Shown: piece by piece, positions 50,220-58,066 of the stretch | How positions within the stretch are numbered: the stretch's first letter is position 1 | Layout of the letters: each line of letters opens with the position of its first letter | DNA from: Guptibacillus hwajinpoensis | Lineage (GTDB): Bacteria > Bacillota > Bacilli > Bacillales > Bacillaceae_O | Assembly (NCBI GenBank): GCA_016841765.1 | Contig: JAENYN010000018.1 | Location: 1 to 64,000 of the forward strand | Length of the DNA: 64,000 nucleotides | Reading direction: 5' to 3' | The notes under the pieces: model-generated | Databases searched by the model: none | What the model saw: the letters and a program-made list of their open reading frames with translations, nothing else | What the model was told of the DNA's origin: nothing | Program-made: the position numbers and the translations under genes

Positions 50220-51746
50220 ATGAAGAAATACACCACAGTCTTTAAAGTATCGGCGATTATCATGGCCGTTCTTGTGCTATTCGGTGTTTTGTTGCCTGAT
50301 ACGCTTGAAAAGACAACTGGAAATATTCAGTCATTTATCTCGACAGCTTTTGGCTGGTATTACTTGATCATCGTCACGGTTTTTGTGATTGTGAGCATCT
50401 TCTTGATGTTCAGCCCGGTCGGCCGGATAAAGCTTGGCAAGCCTGACAGTACCCCTGAATTCACCAGGCCAACTTGGATTGCCATGTTGTTCAGTGCCGG
50501 CATGGGGATTGGCCTTGTGTTCTGGGGAACCGCTGAGCCTATCAGCCACTATGCTGTAAGTTCACCGACCGGTCAGGAAGGGACAGCACAGGGAATTAAG
50601 GACGCAATGCGCTTTACGTTTTTTCACTGGGGTGTCCATGCCTGGGCTATTTATGGAATCGTTGCACTAGTCCTGGCGTACTTTAAATTCCGGCATGACC
50701 GTCCCGGCCTGATCAGTGCTGCGCTTTATCCTGTAATCGGTAGAGAACGTGCAGAAGGCGGGCTTGGAAAAACAATTGATGTTATCGCTGTTATCGCCAC
50801 CGTTATTGGCGTTGCGACAACACTCGGCTTTGGTGCGGTGCAGATCAACGGCGGCCTGTCTTACTTGTTCGGATTGCCAAACAACATTGTGGTGCAGTTT
50901 GTGATTGTCTTTATTGTCACAATCCTCTTCATGATTTCAGCATGGTCGGGTCTCAGCAAAGGGATCGCTTACTTGAGTAATGCCAATATGGTCCTTGCTA
51001 CATTGCTATTTGCGCTCGTTTTCATCCTCGGCCCGACAGCATTTATTTTAAACCTGTTCACGAATACGATCGGGACTTATATCGCAAGCCTTCCCGAGAT
51101 GAGCTTCAGGATTGCTCCTTTGAATGAAGAAGCACGGAGCTGGATCCAGGGCTGGACGATCTTCTATTGGGCATGGTGGATTGCATGGAGTCCGTTCGTT
51201 GGCATCTTCATTGCCCGTGTATCAAGGGGGCGCAGCATTCGCGAGTTTATTTTCACCGTGCTGCTGCTGCCGTCTTTAATCGGTTTCTTATGGTTTGCAA
51301 CATTCGGAGGCACGGCTATCTCACTTCAGCATGAAGGGATAGCGTCAATTGCCGAACTTGCCACGGAAGAATCTTTGTTTGGCGTTCTGGCGAATTATCC
51401 GCTTGGTTTTTTTGCATCGATTGTCGCCATTACGCTGATTGGAACGTTCTTTATCACATCTGCAGACTCAGGAACGTTCGTACTCGGCATGATGACAACA
51501 AACGGTTCACTTACACCGCCAAACTCTATCAAATTGACATGGGGCGTCCTGCTGGCAGCCACAGCTCTTGCACTTCTATACACAGGCGGGCTGCAGGCGC
51601 TTCAGAATACGATGATCATCGCCGCCTTCCCGTTCTCGTTCATTATGCTGCTTATGACGTACAGCCTCATCAAATCGCTGTATGCAGAAAGTAAAGAGCT
51701 TGGAATCGGCAGGATCAGGCAGCAAAAACCGGAACGCAACAGATAA
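50220..51746 (+). CDS. BCCT family (glycine betaine/choline/carnitine) transporter
   Basis: A 508-residue sodium-coupled compatible-solute importer with 12 hydrophobic segments. BCCT hallmarks: GMGIGLVFWGTAEPISHY near residue 100 and the Trp-rich FYWAWWIAWSPFVGIFIARVSRGRS. It resembles OpuD/BetP. ATG 50220 is preceded by AAGGAAAGGAGACGG at a long distance. A short overlapping ORF (50150-50245, MFRNYLSGILAFWF) lies upstream but has no clear ribosome-binding site. Compatible-solute uptake next to acetyl-beta-lysine genes could reflect osmoadaptation. Confidence 0.92.
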   Translation: MKKYTTVFKVSAIIMAVLVLFGVLLPDTLEKTTGNIQSFISTAFGWYYLIIVTVFVIVSIFLMFSPVGRIKLGKPDSTPEFTRPTWIAMLFSAGMGIGLVFWGTAEPISHYAVSSPTGQEGTAQGIKDAMRFTFFHWGVHAWAIYGIVALVLAYFKFRHDRPGLISAALYPVIGRERAEGGLGKTIDVIAVIATVIGVATTLGFGAVQINGGLSYLFGLPNNIVVQFVIVFIVTILFMISAWSGLSKGIAYLSNANMVLATLLFALVFILGPTAFILNLFTNTIGTYIASLPEMSFRIAPLNEEARSWIQGWTIFYWAWWIAWSPFVGIFIARVSRGRSIREFIFTVLLLPSLIGFLWFATFGGTAISLQHEGIASIAELATEESLFGVLANYPLGFFASIVAITLIGTFFITSADSGTFVLGMMTTNGSLTPPNSIKLTWGVLLAATALALLYTGGLQALQNTMIIAAFPFSFIMLLMTYSLIKSLYAESKELGIGRIRQQKPERNR

Positions 51747-51750
51747 GTAC

Positions 51751-51930
51751 AAAAGCGCAGGGCGCCCGCTTAGCGGCGTACGCATAAGCGGGGGTACCCT
51801 CAGGAAGGCGACCTTTCCTTCTGGAGGGGATCACCGCTTATGACGATAGCCGCTGGCACCTGGAGCTGGATGATTCCCTTCTTAGCGCTTTTTATCCACA
51901 ACTCAGAAATTTTATAATTTCCTTAACAAT
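51751..51930. repeat. Interspersed repeat family 2 (full copy)
   Basis: Nearly identical to 6099-6243 (AAAAGCGCAGGGCGCCCGCT through TTTATCCACAAC) with the additional tail AGAAATTTTATAATTTCC that is also seen at 23010-23035. Confidence 0.82.
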
Positions 51931-51932
51931 GG

Positions 51933-51967
51933 AAAAGCTGCACCCCAACAGGGGTGCAGCTTTTTTG
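51933..51967 (+). terminator. Terminator of the BCCT transporter gene
   Basis: AAAAGCTGCACCCC-AACA-GGGGTGCAGCTTTT with a six-T run, about 190 nt after the stop codon and beyond the family-2 repeat. Confidence 0.88.
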
Positions 51968-52008
51968 TGTCCTGATCAATGAAATGCCGGCAAGACTCTT
52001 TGCACAAA

Positions 52009-52079
52009 AACCGGAGGCTAACCGATCCCAGCCCCAAGGCACATAGCCTGTCAGCAAAACTTTTCGGAAAAGCCTCCGG
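52009..52079 (-). other. Long-loop inverted repeat, possible terminator or small RNA
   Basis: ACCGGAGGCT and AGCCTCCGGT (10-bp arms) enclose about 50 nt; within the loop CAAGGC and GCCTG can pair. On the minus strand TTTTTG follows. It lies about 130 nt beyond the gabT-like stop codon, so it may end the yod-type operon, or be an independent structured RNA. Confidence 0.45.
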
Positions 52080-52146
52080 TCTTCCTTACATCTTATTCAC
52101 CGGGTAAGTCTTTGATAACTGTGAATCACGATCGGTTAAGTCAGCT

Positions 52147-52168
52147 TGCCTGGCAATTCCCAGGCACC
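52147..52168. repeat. Partial TGCCTGGCAATTGC-family palindrome
   Basis: TGCCTGGCAATTCCCAGGCA, a shortened unit 39 nt past the gabT-like stop codon (minus strand). Confidence 0.6.
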
Positions 52169-52206
52169 TTCAATTATCGGCAATTTACGACAAACGTCAG
52201 ATGCCG

Positions 52207-53553
52207 CTACGAGACGAGTTCCTTTACCACCCGCTCCAGTACATCGAGCCCTTCATCGAGCTGGCTATCGGTGATGACAAGCGGTGACAGAATGCGGAGG
52301 ATGTTGCCGTATAGGCCTGCCCCCATGACGATGACGCCGTGCTGCTGGGCGTTTTTGATGATTTGGCCGACGATTTCTTTGTTCGGTTCTTTCGTCTCGG
52401 GATCCTTTACAAATTCGATCGCCGTCATCGCTCCGAGTGTCCGGACATCGCCGATTTGCGGAATTGATTTTTGGAGCATGGAAAAGCGGTCCGTTATCGT
52501 CTTGCCGATTTCCATTGCACGATCCGGCAGCGCCTGTTCTTCCATCATCTTGATCACTTCCAGAGCGGCTACACAGCCAAGCGGGCTGCCGCCGTATGTC
52601 CCGCCGATTTCGCCGACTCCAGGCGCCTCCATCACTTCCGCCCTGCCTGTCACAGCGCTGATCGGCAAGCCGGCGGCTATGGATTTGGACATTGTCATGA
52701 CGTCCGGTGCGACATCGAAATGCTCCATGGCAAACATCTTACCTGTCCGCCCGAATCCGGTCTGCACTTCATCAGCGATAAAAAGAATGCCGTGCTCTTC
52801 ACAGATTTCCTTAATCCGGCGGACGAAATTTTTCGACGGAATGACAAATCCCCCTTCGCCCTGCACCGGTTCCATGATTACTGCGGCAATTTCTTCAGGC
52901 GGCACATCGCGCAGGAAAAAATCGTTGAACTGGTCGATGATCACCTGATCCATTTCCTCTGGCTCCATTCCATGTGGCGCCCGGTAGTAATATGGATACG
53001 GCATTTTATACGTCTCAGGCGCAAACGGGCCAAATCCGTTTTTATACGGCTTCACTTTGCTCGTCAGGGACATGGACATGAATGTCCGGCCATGGAAACC
53101 GCGTTCGAACGACACGATCGCTTTGCGGCCGGTATATTTCCTTGCAATTTTAATCGCATTTTCAACTGCTTCTGCCCCACTGCTCAGGAAAAAAGTCTTC
53201 TTATCAAAATTTCCAGGCGTAATGCTGTTCAACTTCTCGGCAAGTTCAATATAAGGCTCATACATCATCACATGAAAAGACGGATGCAGATACTTATCAG
53301 CCTGTGCCTTCACCGCATGGACAACCGCCGGCGGGCAGTGGCCTGCATTCAATGTGCCGATCGCCCCGGCAAAATCGATGAACGTATTGCCGTCGACATC
53401 GGTCAGCAAAGCACCTTCTCCCTTTTCAGCAAACGTGGCGACTGTATTAAATGGCCCTTTCGGCACATTCTTTTCGCGCCTTTCAAGCAGCTCCGCAGCC
53501 TTAGGGCCCGGTATTGATGTTTTCATGTTTATGGACGTTGTTTTTTCCGCCAT
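52207..53553 (-). CDS. 4-aminobutyrate aminotransferase-like enzyme (GabT-like)
   Basis: A 448-residue class III PLP aminotransferase. PLP-site blocks: FFLSSGAEAVENAIKIARKYTGR, SFERGFHGRT, LFIADEVQTGFGRTGK, and MTMSKSIAAGLP with the PLP-binding Lys. The whole pattern fits GabT (GABA plus 2-oxoglutarate to succinate semialdehyde plus glutamate). ATG 53553 follows GCAAGGAGG. The B. subtilis yodQRST operon has one aminotransferase; here a second one is added at the end, so it may take the amino acid freed by the YodQ-like deacylase. Confidence 0.87.
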   Translation of the reverse strand: MAEKTTSINMKTSIPGPKAAELLERREKNVPKGPFNTVATFAEKGEGALLTDVDGNTFIDFAGAIGTLNAGHCPPAVVHAVKAQADKYLHPSFHVMMYEPYIELAEKLNSITPGNFDKKTFFLSSGAEAVENAIKIARKYTGRKAIVSFERGFHGRTFMSMSLTSKVKPYKNGFGPFAPETYKMPYPYYYRAPHGMEPEEMDQVIIDQFNDFFLRDVPPEEIAAVIMEPVQGEGGFVIPSKNFVRRIKEICEEHGILFIADEVQTGFGRTGKMFAMEHFDVAPDVMTMSKSIAAGLPISAVTGRAEVMEAPGVGEIGGTYGGSPLGCVAALEVIKMMEEQALPDRAMEIGKTITDRFSMLQKSIPQIGDVRTLGAMTAIEFVKDPETKEPNKEIVGQIIKNAQQHGVIVMGAGLYGNILRILSPLVITDSQLDEGLDVLERVVKELVS

Positions 53554-53581
53554 GTTAAAACCTCCTTGCTTTGATTGGCTT

Positions 53582-54853
53582 TCAGCCGTTATCTGCACTA
53601 CACCAGTCCACGAGCGTGAGTGCAATGATTTCCGCTGCCTGAAAAACCTTTTCTAGCTCGATGTATTCATTCGGATAGTGGGCCATCCCTGTCACACCCG
53701 GCCCAAAGACGACCGACGGCGTTTCACCGATTTTTGTGAGCAGGCCCCCGTCCGTTCCCCACGGTGACGCCTCGACGACCGGATCAGAGCCGGCAACATC
53801 CCTGTACCGTTCGGTAAGAGCTTTTATCATGTCATTCTCGAGATCGATTGAACCGGGCAGCCAGCGGGCACCGAACCATTCAAGCGTGACGGGATGATCC
53901 GCAAACCACTCGTCAATATCTTTCAGATCCTTTAGCCAGGCCTCCATTTCCGATTTCGCCTGTTCCATCGTTTCCTCCGGCGAAACGCCCATCCTGCCCT
54001 CGATTTTCACAAGATCGGGTACAGATGACGGCCAGTCGCCGCCCTCAACCTTTCCGACATTGATCGGGACAGGGATCGGAATTTTTTCATATAACGGATC
54101 CGTGATGCGGTTGTTCCGTTTTTCCTCCAGCCTGCGGAGATGGTCGACGACCGCCAGGCTTTTTTCGATGGCGTTCACCCCTTCATAGCGGGTGCCGCCG
54201 TGGGCCGAGCGGCCTTTTACATGAATCCGGAACCACATGGATCCCTGCTGTTTCGGGAAAATTTTCATATTGGTAGGTTCGGGAATGATCGCCGCATCCG
54301 CTTTATAGCCTCTTAAAACGGCAGCAAGCGTCCCGGAACCGCCGCTTTCTTCCTCAATGACACTTTCAAAAATGACGTCCCCCTGCAGCCGGAGGCCAAG
54401 TGCCTGCAGGGACTGGATGGCAAGTAAAAGGGCGACATTGCCGCCTTTCATGTCTGTTGCGCCGCGTCCGAAAATTTTTCCTTCTTTGACCTTGCCGCTG
54501 TATGGGTCTTCATCCCATTGTTCACGGTCTCCTGCCGGAACGACGTCAATGTGGCCGTTTAAAATGACTGAACGGCCACCACCGCTTCCTTTCCACACGC
54601 CGACCACGTTCGGGCTGCCGGAAAATTCGCCACGGGAGGATGCAAACGCTGGATTTTTGGCCAGCTCTTCTCCATCGGGGTCCCAGACATCCACTTCGAG
54701 CCCCATATTTTGCAGTGTCTCAATGACAATATCCTGGGCCGCTTTTTCGCTGCCCTGTGTGCTAGGTGCTTGAATGATCCGCTGTAAAAGCTTGATTCCT
54801 TCTTCACGGTGGCCATCCAGCCACTCATGTACTCGGTTTTTAATGTCAGGCAT
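53582..54853 (-). CDS. yodQ: M20 family deacylase (YodQ-like)
   Basis: A 423-residue di-zinc amidohydrolase of the ArgE/DapE type. Metal and catalytic motifs: LNGHIDVVPAG, GRGATDMKGGN, ESVIEEESGGSG and MAHYPNEYI near the end; the lid domain block is KGRSAHGGTRYEGVNAIE. In the acetylated-lysine pathway it would remove the acetyl group from a breakdown product. ATG 54853 has GAAGGAGGTAAAGGAGCG ahead. It lies between the CoA-transferase genes and the GabT-like gene in one operon. Confidence 0.85.
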   Translation of the reverse strand: MPDIKNRVHEWLDGHREEGIKLLQRIIQAPSTQGSEKAAQDIVIETLQNMGLEVDVWDPDGEELAKNPAFASSRGEFSGSPNVVGVWKGSGGGRSVILNGHIDVVPAGDREQWDEDPYSGKVKEGKIFGRGATDMKGGNVALLLAIQSLQALGLRLQGDVIFESVIEEESGGSGTLAAVLRGYKADAAIIPEPTNMKIFPKQQGSMWFRIHVKGRSAHGGTRYEGVNAIEKSLAVVDHLRRLEEKRNNRITDPLYEKIPIPVPINVGKVEGGDWPSSVPDLVKIEGRMGVSPEETMEQAKSEMEAWLKDLKDIDEWFADHPVTLEWFGARWLPGSIDLENDMIKALTERYRDVAGSDPVVEASPWGTDGGLLTKIGETPSVVFGPGVTGMAHYPNEYIELEKVFQAAEIIALTLVDWCSADNG

Positions 54854-54876
54854 CGCTCCTTTACCTCCTTCAACTG

Positions 54877-55539
54877 TTATTGCAGGGTCACAACTTCGCC
54901 GGGCACTTGAAGATGCGCCCCTGTTTTTCGGATGACCTCTTCAGGCGTATGAGGTTCCATCACTTCTTTCAGGACAAGCCCGCTGTCTGTGACTTCGATC
55001 ACGGCCATATCCGTTATGATCAAATCGACACACCTTTTTGCCGTTAAAGGCAGGCTGCACTCACGGACGATCTTCGGTTCACCCTTTTTATTGACATGAT
55101 TCATCAGGACAACCACTTTCTGTGCTTTGGCCGCAAGTTCCATCGCTCCGCCGATTCCGGGCACGCGTTTTCCTGGGACGATCCAATTGGCAAGGTCGCC
55201 TTGTTCACTGACTTCAAGGCCGCCGAGAATGGTCAAATCCAGATAGCCGGAACGGATGATGCCAAATGCGGCCGCACTGTCAAAATAGGAGGCGCCGGGG
55301 ACAATCGTGACCGGAAAGCCGCCTGCATTGCAGAGCGACGGGTCTTCACTTCCCTTTTCCGGCGCTTCGCCCATTCCCAATACGCCATTTTCCGCATGGA
55401 ACATGACCTCCATGCCGTCCGGCACGTGATTCGAAACGAGAGATGGTATGCCGATGCCGAGGTTCACAACCATTCCTTCTTCAATTTCCCTTGCCGCCCG
55501 TTTGGCAATGCGATTGCGGACATCTACTCCCATGCCCAT
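54877..55539 (-). CDS. yodR: 3-oxoacid CoA-transferase subunit B (YodR-like)
   Basis: A 220-residue beta subunit of a family I CoA-transferase. The catalytic Glu is in HAENGVLGMGEAP; GGFPVTIVPGASYFDSAAAFGIIR and GGAMELAAKAQKVVV are family blocks. It exchanges CoA between an acyl-CoA (acetyl, acetoacetyl) and a pathway keto-acid. I place the start at ATG 55539 behind AAGGGGGTGG, overlapping subunit A by 16 nt. Confidence 0.88.
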   Translation of the reverse strand: MGMGVDVRNRIAKRAAREIEEGMVVNLGIGIPSLVSNHVPDGMEVMFHAENGVLGMGEAPEKGSEDPSLCNAGGFPVTIVPGASYFDSAAAFGIIRSGYLDLTILGGLEVSEQGDLANWIVPGKRVPGIGGAMELAAKAQKVVVLMNHVNKKGEPKIVRECSLPLTAKRCVDLIITDMAVIEVTDSGLVLKEVMEPHTPEEVIRKTGAHLQVPGEVVTLQ

Positions 55540-56231
55540 TTCCAATCCACCCCCTTGCTCTTCACTACCATATCTACATATACACCAGGTGTCACAATGC
55601 ATTCAGGGTCGAGTTCGCCTGCTTCCACAATTTCATCCGCTTCTGCTATCGTGATCTTGCCTGCCATGGCAACAAGCGGACTCGTGTTCCGGGAACTCGT
55701 TTCAAACACCAGGTTGCCGAATGTATCCGCTTTCTTTGCATACACGATCGATACATCAGCCGTAAGCGGCTTCTCCAATAAAAATTCCTTCCCATCCACT
55801 GTCACCTTTTGCTTGCCCTCTTCGATCATACTGCCGATGCCGATATCGGTAAGGATGCCACCAAGACCCATGCCGCCGGCCCTGATTCGTTCCGCCAGCG
55901 TGCCCTGGGGGGAAAATTCCACTTCCATCTTACCATCGGTCATCAGCTGCCCGGCAATCGGATTCGAGCCGATATGCGAGGCGACAAGCTTCCTTGCCAT
56001 CCCCCGGCTTACAACACGGCCGATTCCGATATCCGGAAAAGCGGCATCATTGCCGATCAAAACCAGGTCTTTGACTCCTTTTTCAAGGATGCCCGCAATG
56101 AGTGCCGGCGGGTTGCCGATTCCTCCGAACCCGCCGTACATCAGCGTGCAGCCGTCATTTATATAGTCCAGCGCTTCCTTTATGGTCCCTGTTTTATTGA
56201 GTGATTTTTTTCCCGTTTGAAGTGCCAACAT
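55524..56231 (-). CDS. yodS: 3-oxoacid CoA-transferase subunit A (YodS-like)
   Basis: A 235-residue alpha subunit (GCTLMYGGFGGIGNPPALIAGIL, the CoA-binding GGFGGxGxP motif, and GKEFLLEKPLTADVSIV). It forms the CoA-transferase with the overlapping subunit B. ATG 56231 lies 9 nt after the stop codon of the YodT-like aminotransferase gene, preceded by ATAGGAGGG. Confidence 0.88.
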   Translation of the reverse strand: MLALQTGKKSLNKTGTIKEALDYINDGCTLMYGGFGGIGNPPALIAGILEKGVKDLVLIGNDAAFPDIGIGRVVSRGMARKLVASHIGSNPIAGQLMTDGKMEVEFSPQGTLAERIRAGGMGLGGILTDIGIGSMIEEGKQKVTVDGKEFLLEKPLTADVSIVYAKKADTFGNLVFETSSRNTSPLVAMAGKITIAEADEIVEAGELDPECIVTPGVYVDMVVKSKGVDWKWAWE

Positions 56232-56240
56232 GAGTCCCTC

Positions 56241-57608
56241 CTATCCTGCATAATTGATAAGGCCTAGTTTTTCCAGATGCGTCTGCACCTCATAAATGGT
56301 TTTTTCAAACAATCTGACGAGCTGATCAATTTCCTGCTTGTTGATGGTGAGCGGGGGTGAAATGATGACAGCATCACCGTCATCCCCTTCATAGCCGGCC
56401 GCTGCCGGATACACAAGCAGCCCGTTTTCTTTTGCCCTGTCGATCACGTACTCAGTCAAACGGGTTTCTTTGCTGAATGGGCGCTTTGTGAACACATCTG
56501 ATATGAACTCTATGCCAAACAGGAGGCCTTTCCCCCTTACATCACCGATGATTCGGTATTTAGCTGCCATCTCCTGCAGCTTTTTCATGAGATAATCGCC
56601 TTTTTGCGCCGTCTCATTGACTAAGTTATGCTTCTCGATAAATTCAAGAACAGCAAGAGAGACCGCCGCCGATTGCGGGTTGGCGCTGAACGTGTGACCG
56701 CTCATGATCGAAGCCGAGCCATTCATAATCGGTTCAAGCACTTTTTCACTGACCATAGCAGCCGCCATCGGCGTATAACCGGCTGTCATCCCTTTACCAA
56801 GGGTGATAATATCAGGTGCTGCACCCCAGTGCTCCATCGCAAACATCTTGCCGGTCCGGCCGATACCGGTGAGCACTTCATCGGCAATGAACAGGATATC
56901 GTTTTCTTCACAAATCTTCTTGATTTGCTGATAATAGCCGTCAGGAGGCACAATCACCCCTCCGGCTGCGCCGACAATCGGCTCAGCAATGAACGCTGCC
57001 ACATTTTCCGCCCCTAACCGGTTGATCGCACGCTCCAGATCCTGTGCACATAACAGGTTGCACGCTGGAAACGTCTGATTGAACGGACACCTGTAACAAT
57101 ACGGCGCCGCCACCGCCGGATAATCTTCAAGTAGATGGACGAACCGTTTCCGGCGTTCCGGATGTCCCGACATCGAAAGCGCACCCATCGTGATCCCGTG
57201 GTAACTGCTCCACCTTGAAATGATTTTCTTTTTCTCCGGCTTGCCTTTTTCCTGCCAGTGCTGGATGGCCACCTTCATTGCTGTTTCTGTCGCTTCCGAA
57301 CCGCTGTTTACAAAAAAAGACCAGTAATGCTGATCTCCGCCAAATGCCAGTTCATTCAGTTTCTTCGCCAGTTCCTCAGCCGGCTTCGATGTGAATTGCG
57401 AACGGTAAACGAACGAAACGTTCTGCGCCTGTTTATGCATGGTTTCAACAATATCCGGCACAGCATGGCCCAGACTTGCTGTGACAGCACCTGATGAACC
57501 ATCGAGATAACGCTTCCCCTGTTCGTCAAAAATATATATACCATGGCCGCGGACTGCGGTTGGATAAGAGCGGTCCAAAAATGGTTTTATTAAATAGGAA
57601 CGTTCCAT
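56241..57608 (-). CDS. yodT: Class III aminotransferase (YodT-like)
   Basis: A 455-residue PLP enzyme. Blocks: FFVNSGSEATETAMKVAIQHW, SRWSSYHGITMGALSMSG, LFIADEVLTGIGRTGK and ITLGKGMTAGYTP (PLP Lys). The CYRCPFNQTFPACNLLCAQD Cys-rich insert is found in the YodT/beta-alanine aminotransferase group. It probably transaminates acetyl-beta-lysine or a downstream beta-amino acid. ATG 57608 follows GAAGGAGGTC. It is the first gene of yodT-S-R-Q-gabT. Confidence 0.85.
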   Translation of the reverse strand: MERSYLIKPFLDRSYPTAVRGHGIYIFDEQGKRYLDGSSGAVTASLGHAVPDIVETMHKQAQNVSFVYRSQFTSKPAEELAKKLNELAFGGDQHYWSFFVNSGSEATETAMKVAIQHWQEKGKPEKKKIISRWSSYHGITMGALSMSGHPERRKRFVHLLEDYPAVAAPYCYRCPFNQTFPACNLLCAQDLERAINRLGAENVAAFIAEPIVGAAGGVIVPPDGYYQQIKKICEENDILFIADEVLTGIGRTGKMFAMEHWGAAPDIITLGKGMTAGYTPMAAAMVSEKVLEPIMNGSASIMSGHTFSANPQSAAVSLAVLEFIEKHNLVNETAQKGDYLMKKLQEMAAKYRIIGDVRGKGLLFGIEFISDVFTKRPFSKETRLTEYVIDRAKENGLLVYPAAAGYEGDDGDAVIISPPLTINKQEIDQLVRLFEKTIYEVQTHLEKLGLINYAG

Positions 57609-57755
57609 TTTCCTGACCTCCTTCTTCAATCAGTTAGAATGTTTATACCCACAAGAATGCATGATTAAAGCAGCTTCAGGGATGTTTTTACTTTTTTCAC
57701 TTTGAAAGTAAGACGCCTGCCTTTCCCTGTGCTGCTGATTTGCCTGTGACGACAG

Positions 57756-57767
57756 GTAAGCGCTTAC
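57756..57767. promoter_or_regulatory. Candidate cre site (CcpA)
   Basis: ATGTAAGCGCTTACCT (reading minus) fits the CcpA consensus WTGNAANCGNWNNCW well. It is about 150 nt upstream of the yodT-like gene and about 300 nt upstream of the PucR-type gene, so it could give carbon catabolite control of lysine breakdown. Confidence 0.55.
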
Positions 57768-57813
57768 ATGTATTTGTCCACTGTAAACCGCTGCCGCTCT
57801 TCGATGGTAAAAA

Positions 57814-57842
57814 ATTAACTAAATAGTCTGTTAAGTTTATAA
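57814..57842 (+). promoter_or_regulatory. Candidate SigA promoter of the PucR-type gene
   Basis: TTAACT, 17-nt spacer, TATAAT. It sits about 225 nt ahead of the gene and overlaps an AATAGTCTGTTAA element that recurs as AATAGTCTATTAT at about 57923. Confidence 0.5.
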
Positions 57843-57901
57843 TATGATATAGGAAACCTAATAGATATTGGCCAAAGTCATCCAAAATCCGTTTATGAAA
57901 T

Positions 57902-57918
57902 TTATACACTGTGTATAA
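57902..57918. promoter_or_regulatory. 17-bp palindromic operator candidate
   Basis: TTATACAC-T-GTGTATAA, perfect arms around one base, between the divergent yodT-like and PucR-type genes and close to the two AATAGTCT direct repeats. A likely regulator site, perhaps for the PucR-type protein itself. Confidence 0.5.
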
Positions 57919-58066
57919 GTTTAATAGTCTATTATCGTGGTAAAAAGGAATAATTTGGTGAATAAATTGTCCGTTTGTGGCAAGAGCCCAAGTTTTTCCT
58001 CGTTTGCTGGCGGTGCCTGATTGCATCCGCTGGCGATTTGGGTCTTGAAAAAAGGGGGAAGCCGCC

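Noticed and set aside
50150-50245. A 31-codon ORF overlapping the BCCT transporter start, as a regulatory leader peptide
   Set aside because: No convincing ribosome-binding site and no paired hairpins like those at the MifM-like locus.
52471-53517. A 348-residue plus-strand ORF
   Set aside because: Entirely antisense to the GabT-like gene, whose motifs and ribosome-binding site are clear; the antisense product is Arg/His-rich with no recognisable domain.
55096-56166. A 356-residue plus-strand ORF
   Set aside because: Antisense shadow of the two CoA-transferase genes, which carry intact catalytic motifs.
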